DNA of 6,293 bases from an uncultured Eubacteriales bacterium (GTDB lineage: Bacteria > Bacillota > Clostridia > Lachnospirales > Lachnospiraceae). Position 1 is the first letter of the stretch; every line of letters begins with the position of its first letter. The notes under the pieces were generated by a model that saw only the letters and a list, made by a program, of their open reading frames with translations, was not told the DNA's origin and did no database searches. The DNA is taken from contig OMSZ01000413.1 in assembly GCA_900313855.1 (NCBI GenBank), positions 1 through 6,293 of the forward strand, read 5' to 3'. The position numbers and the translations under genes are program-made. Shown here piece after piece: positions 4,898-6,293 of this stretch.

Positions 4898-6293
4898 TCA
4901 TTTCAGATATTTCTTGAGCTGCTTCTTAGTCCAGGTCTTATCATCAATTCTTACAAGAAGTCTTGTGTAGTAAGTCTTTCCGTTCTGTGTAATCTCAGCC
5001 GTAAGATGTACCCAGCCCTTCTTCTTACCTGTGATCGTACAGGTTGCTGTCTTACCCTTACGTTTGGTCTTACCGATCTTTAACGACTTAGCCTCCTTCT
5101 TATTGGCTACATAGAACTTAACCTTGGCATCCGTAGCAACCTTAGTGAACTTGATCTTGGTTTTCTTACCCTTAACAATACGCTTATATACATTGAATTC
5201 AGGAAGCTCACCGGATGTCTTAACAAGTCCTGCAGGCTTTAGGTTGTAGTTCTTTGATGTACCCTTATATTGTCTTAACACCTTAATATCAACAACAACC
5301 TTATACTCTGCGCCATTCTGAATTATCTTACATGTAACCTGACTCTTACCGGCCTTTCTTGGAGTTATAAGAACATCTCCGTTCTGCTGCTGCTTAATCT
5401 TGACAACCTTCTTTGCATTCTTACCTTTTCCGCTTATCTTTGAAGTAACCACAGCATAATCTGAGATACCCTTAAGATTAACCGTGAAAGTATTCTTCTT
5501 CTTTAATACGATCTCCTTATACATTGAGAACAACGGAGGATTCTTAACAAGCGTTTTCTCATCATATTCGATAATCGTAACATTGAATTTCTGTGCTGTT
5601 CCATCTGCATAGGTAAGCACTGCAGGATATGTTCCTTTTTCCATTAGGCTTAAATGCTCCTTCGGGATATATAATGTCTTTCCATCAGAGCTTACATAAT
5701 AATTGCTTACTGTCACACCGTTAATGGTAAGTGCTCCTGTAGGTGGAACTGTCTTAGTCGGATCGATAGGTTCAGGCTTATCCTGCGGATTAGTCTTCTC
5801 AAATATAATATCCTCAGGCTTGATCTCTGATACACCTTCTCCTGTAGCGGTTGGAGGTGCAACCTTAACAAGCTCCTTTGCGGTAGGATTTTTGATTGTT
5901 TCACTCGTCTTGTTCTCCTCAGAAGCTTTATCAATATCACCTATCGTATCCCAATCTCCATCAACTATAACATTGATCTTAGTACTGGTTCCCTGATCAG
6001 TAGTTAATGTTACCGGATAAGTTCCCGGCTCCTTCTTAACCTGACTGGTATCCACCTTTGTTATAGGAACAGGCGTCTTAAGCAAGGTCTCATAAGCTTT
6101 AGCATTAGACAGCTTCTTAACAATATCAGGTGTATTCGGATCATTGAATATCTTATCAAAGTCATTGACACCAACCTTAAAGTTATTAGCTGATATTGTC
6201 TCTTCCGGCTTAGTAGTATCATCCGGTTTCTTGTCATCATTCTCATCAGTTACAGTAACATTTACTGTAACCTCTGTTCCGTTAGGAGTCTTA
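4898..6293 (-). CDS. Modular secreted surface protein, C-terminal part (N-terminus beyond window edge)
   Basis: The frame is open to the right edge, giving 464 C-terminal residues. Residues 1-15 are the end of a beta module (NGTEVTVNVTVT), followed by an Asp/Lys/Thr/Pro linker. Two related beta modules follow, each ending in a GTYP...LT...GT...K.NV strand pattern (90-111 and 219-241). The second contains NYYVSSDGKTLYIPKEHL and resembles an X2-type Ig-like domain of carbohydrate-active and cell-surface proteins. A Pro/Glu/Lys linker separates them (about 113-180). Two Lys-rich modules (about 253-339 and 347-450) resemble the bacterial Ig-like domains common in Lachnospiraceae exoproteins. The protein ends in a basic WTKKQLKKYLK tail, with no LPXTG motif and no membrane anchor. 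It is probably exported, although the signal peptide would lie outside the window, and held by charge or by other domains. The catalytic or binding part, if any, lies upstream; function unknown. A TTG at 6085 is not a real start because coding continues past it. Confidence 0.85.
   Translation of the reverse strand, partial: KTPNGTEVTVNVTVTDENDDKKPDDTTKPEETISANNFKVGVNDFDKIFNDPNTPDIVKKLSNAKAYETLLKTPVPITKVDTSQVKKEPGTYPVTLTTDQGTSTKINVIVDGDWDTIGDIDKASEENKTSETIKNPTAKELVKVAPPTATGEGVSEIKPEDIIFEKTNPQDKPEPIDPTKTVPPTGALTINGVTVSNYYVSSDGKTLYIPKEHLSLMEKGTYPAVLTYADGTAQKFNVTIIEYDEKTLVKNPPLFSMYKEIVLKKKNTFTVNLKGISDYAVVTSKISGKGKNAKKVVKIKQQQNGDVLITPRKAGKSQVTCKIIQNGAEYKVVVDIKVLRQYKGTSKNYNLKPAGLVKTSGELPEFNVYKRIVKGKKTKIKFTKVATDAKVKFYVANKKEAKSLKIGKTKRKGKTATCTITGKKKGWVHLTAEITQNGKTYYTRLLVRIDDKTWTKKQLKKYLK

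Noticed and set aside
6083..6085. TTG as the start of a 395-residue protein
   Set aside because: The same frame continues without a stop to the window edge with module-like sequence, so this is internal to a larger gene.
1..6293. CRISPR array, insertion sequence, tRNA or rRNA
   Set aside because: No regularly spaced repeats, transposase motifs, terminal inverted repeats or cloverleaf-like sequence were seen on either strand.

Overview
The window looks like chromosomal DNA from a Gram-positive Clostridia, most likely Lachnospiraceae (Butyrivibrio/Roseburia-like). The reasons are AT-rich DNA, a TetM-family GTPase, a bacterial AspRS of clostridial character, a B. subtilis-type LexA box, and a secreted Lys-rich Ig-like surface protein. 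Family assignments come from motif reading only; no database search was possible.

Layout. (1) 1-2306, minus strand: a translation-factor GTPase of the TetM/EF-G ribosomal-protection family. It is open to the left edge and carries an extra C-terminal domain that begins as a YacP/Rae1-type NYN ribonuclease. (2) 2307-2528: a divergent 222-bp control region. On the plus strand it has an exact match to the Gram-positive LexA (DinR) box immediately upstream of an extended -10 promoter, then a GC-rich hairpin in the leader. (3) 2529-2759, plus strand: a 76-residue, almost entirely hydrophobic protein with three likely membrane segments, apparently under SOS control. (4) 2809-2846: a 15-bp-stem terminator between convergent genes, probably working in both directions. 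(5) 2949-4700, minus strand: aspS, with its own consensus promoter, a strong ribosome binding site and no T-box leader. (6) 4826-4851: terminator. (7) 4898-6293, minus strand: the C-terminal 464 residues of a modular extracellular protein whose start lies beyond the right edge.

The units appear to be transcribed separately; nothing suggests one operon or a mobile element. Two things stand out. One is the in-frame joining of an A-site-binding GTPase to the domain of an A-site mRNA endonuclease, which suggests a single-protein device acting on stalled or drug-blocked ribosomes. The other is the LexA-box-controlled small membrane protein transcribed away from it. A functional link between the two is speculation.
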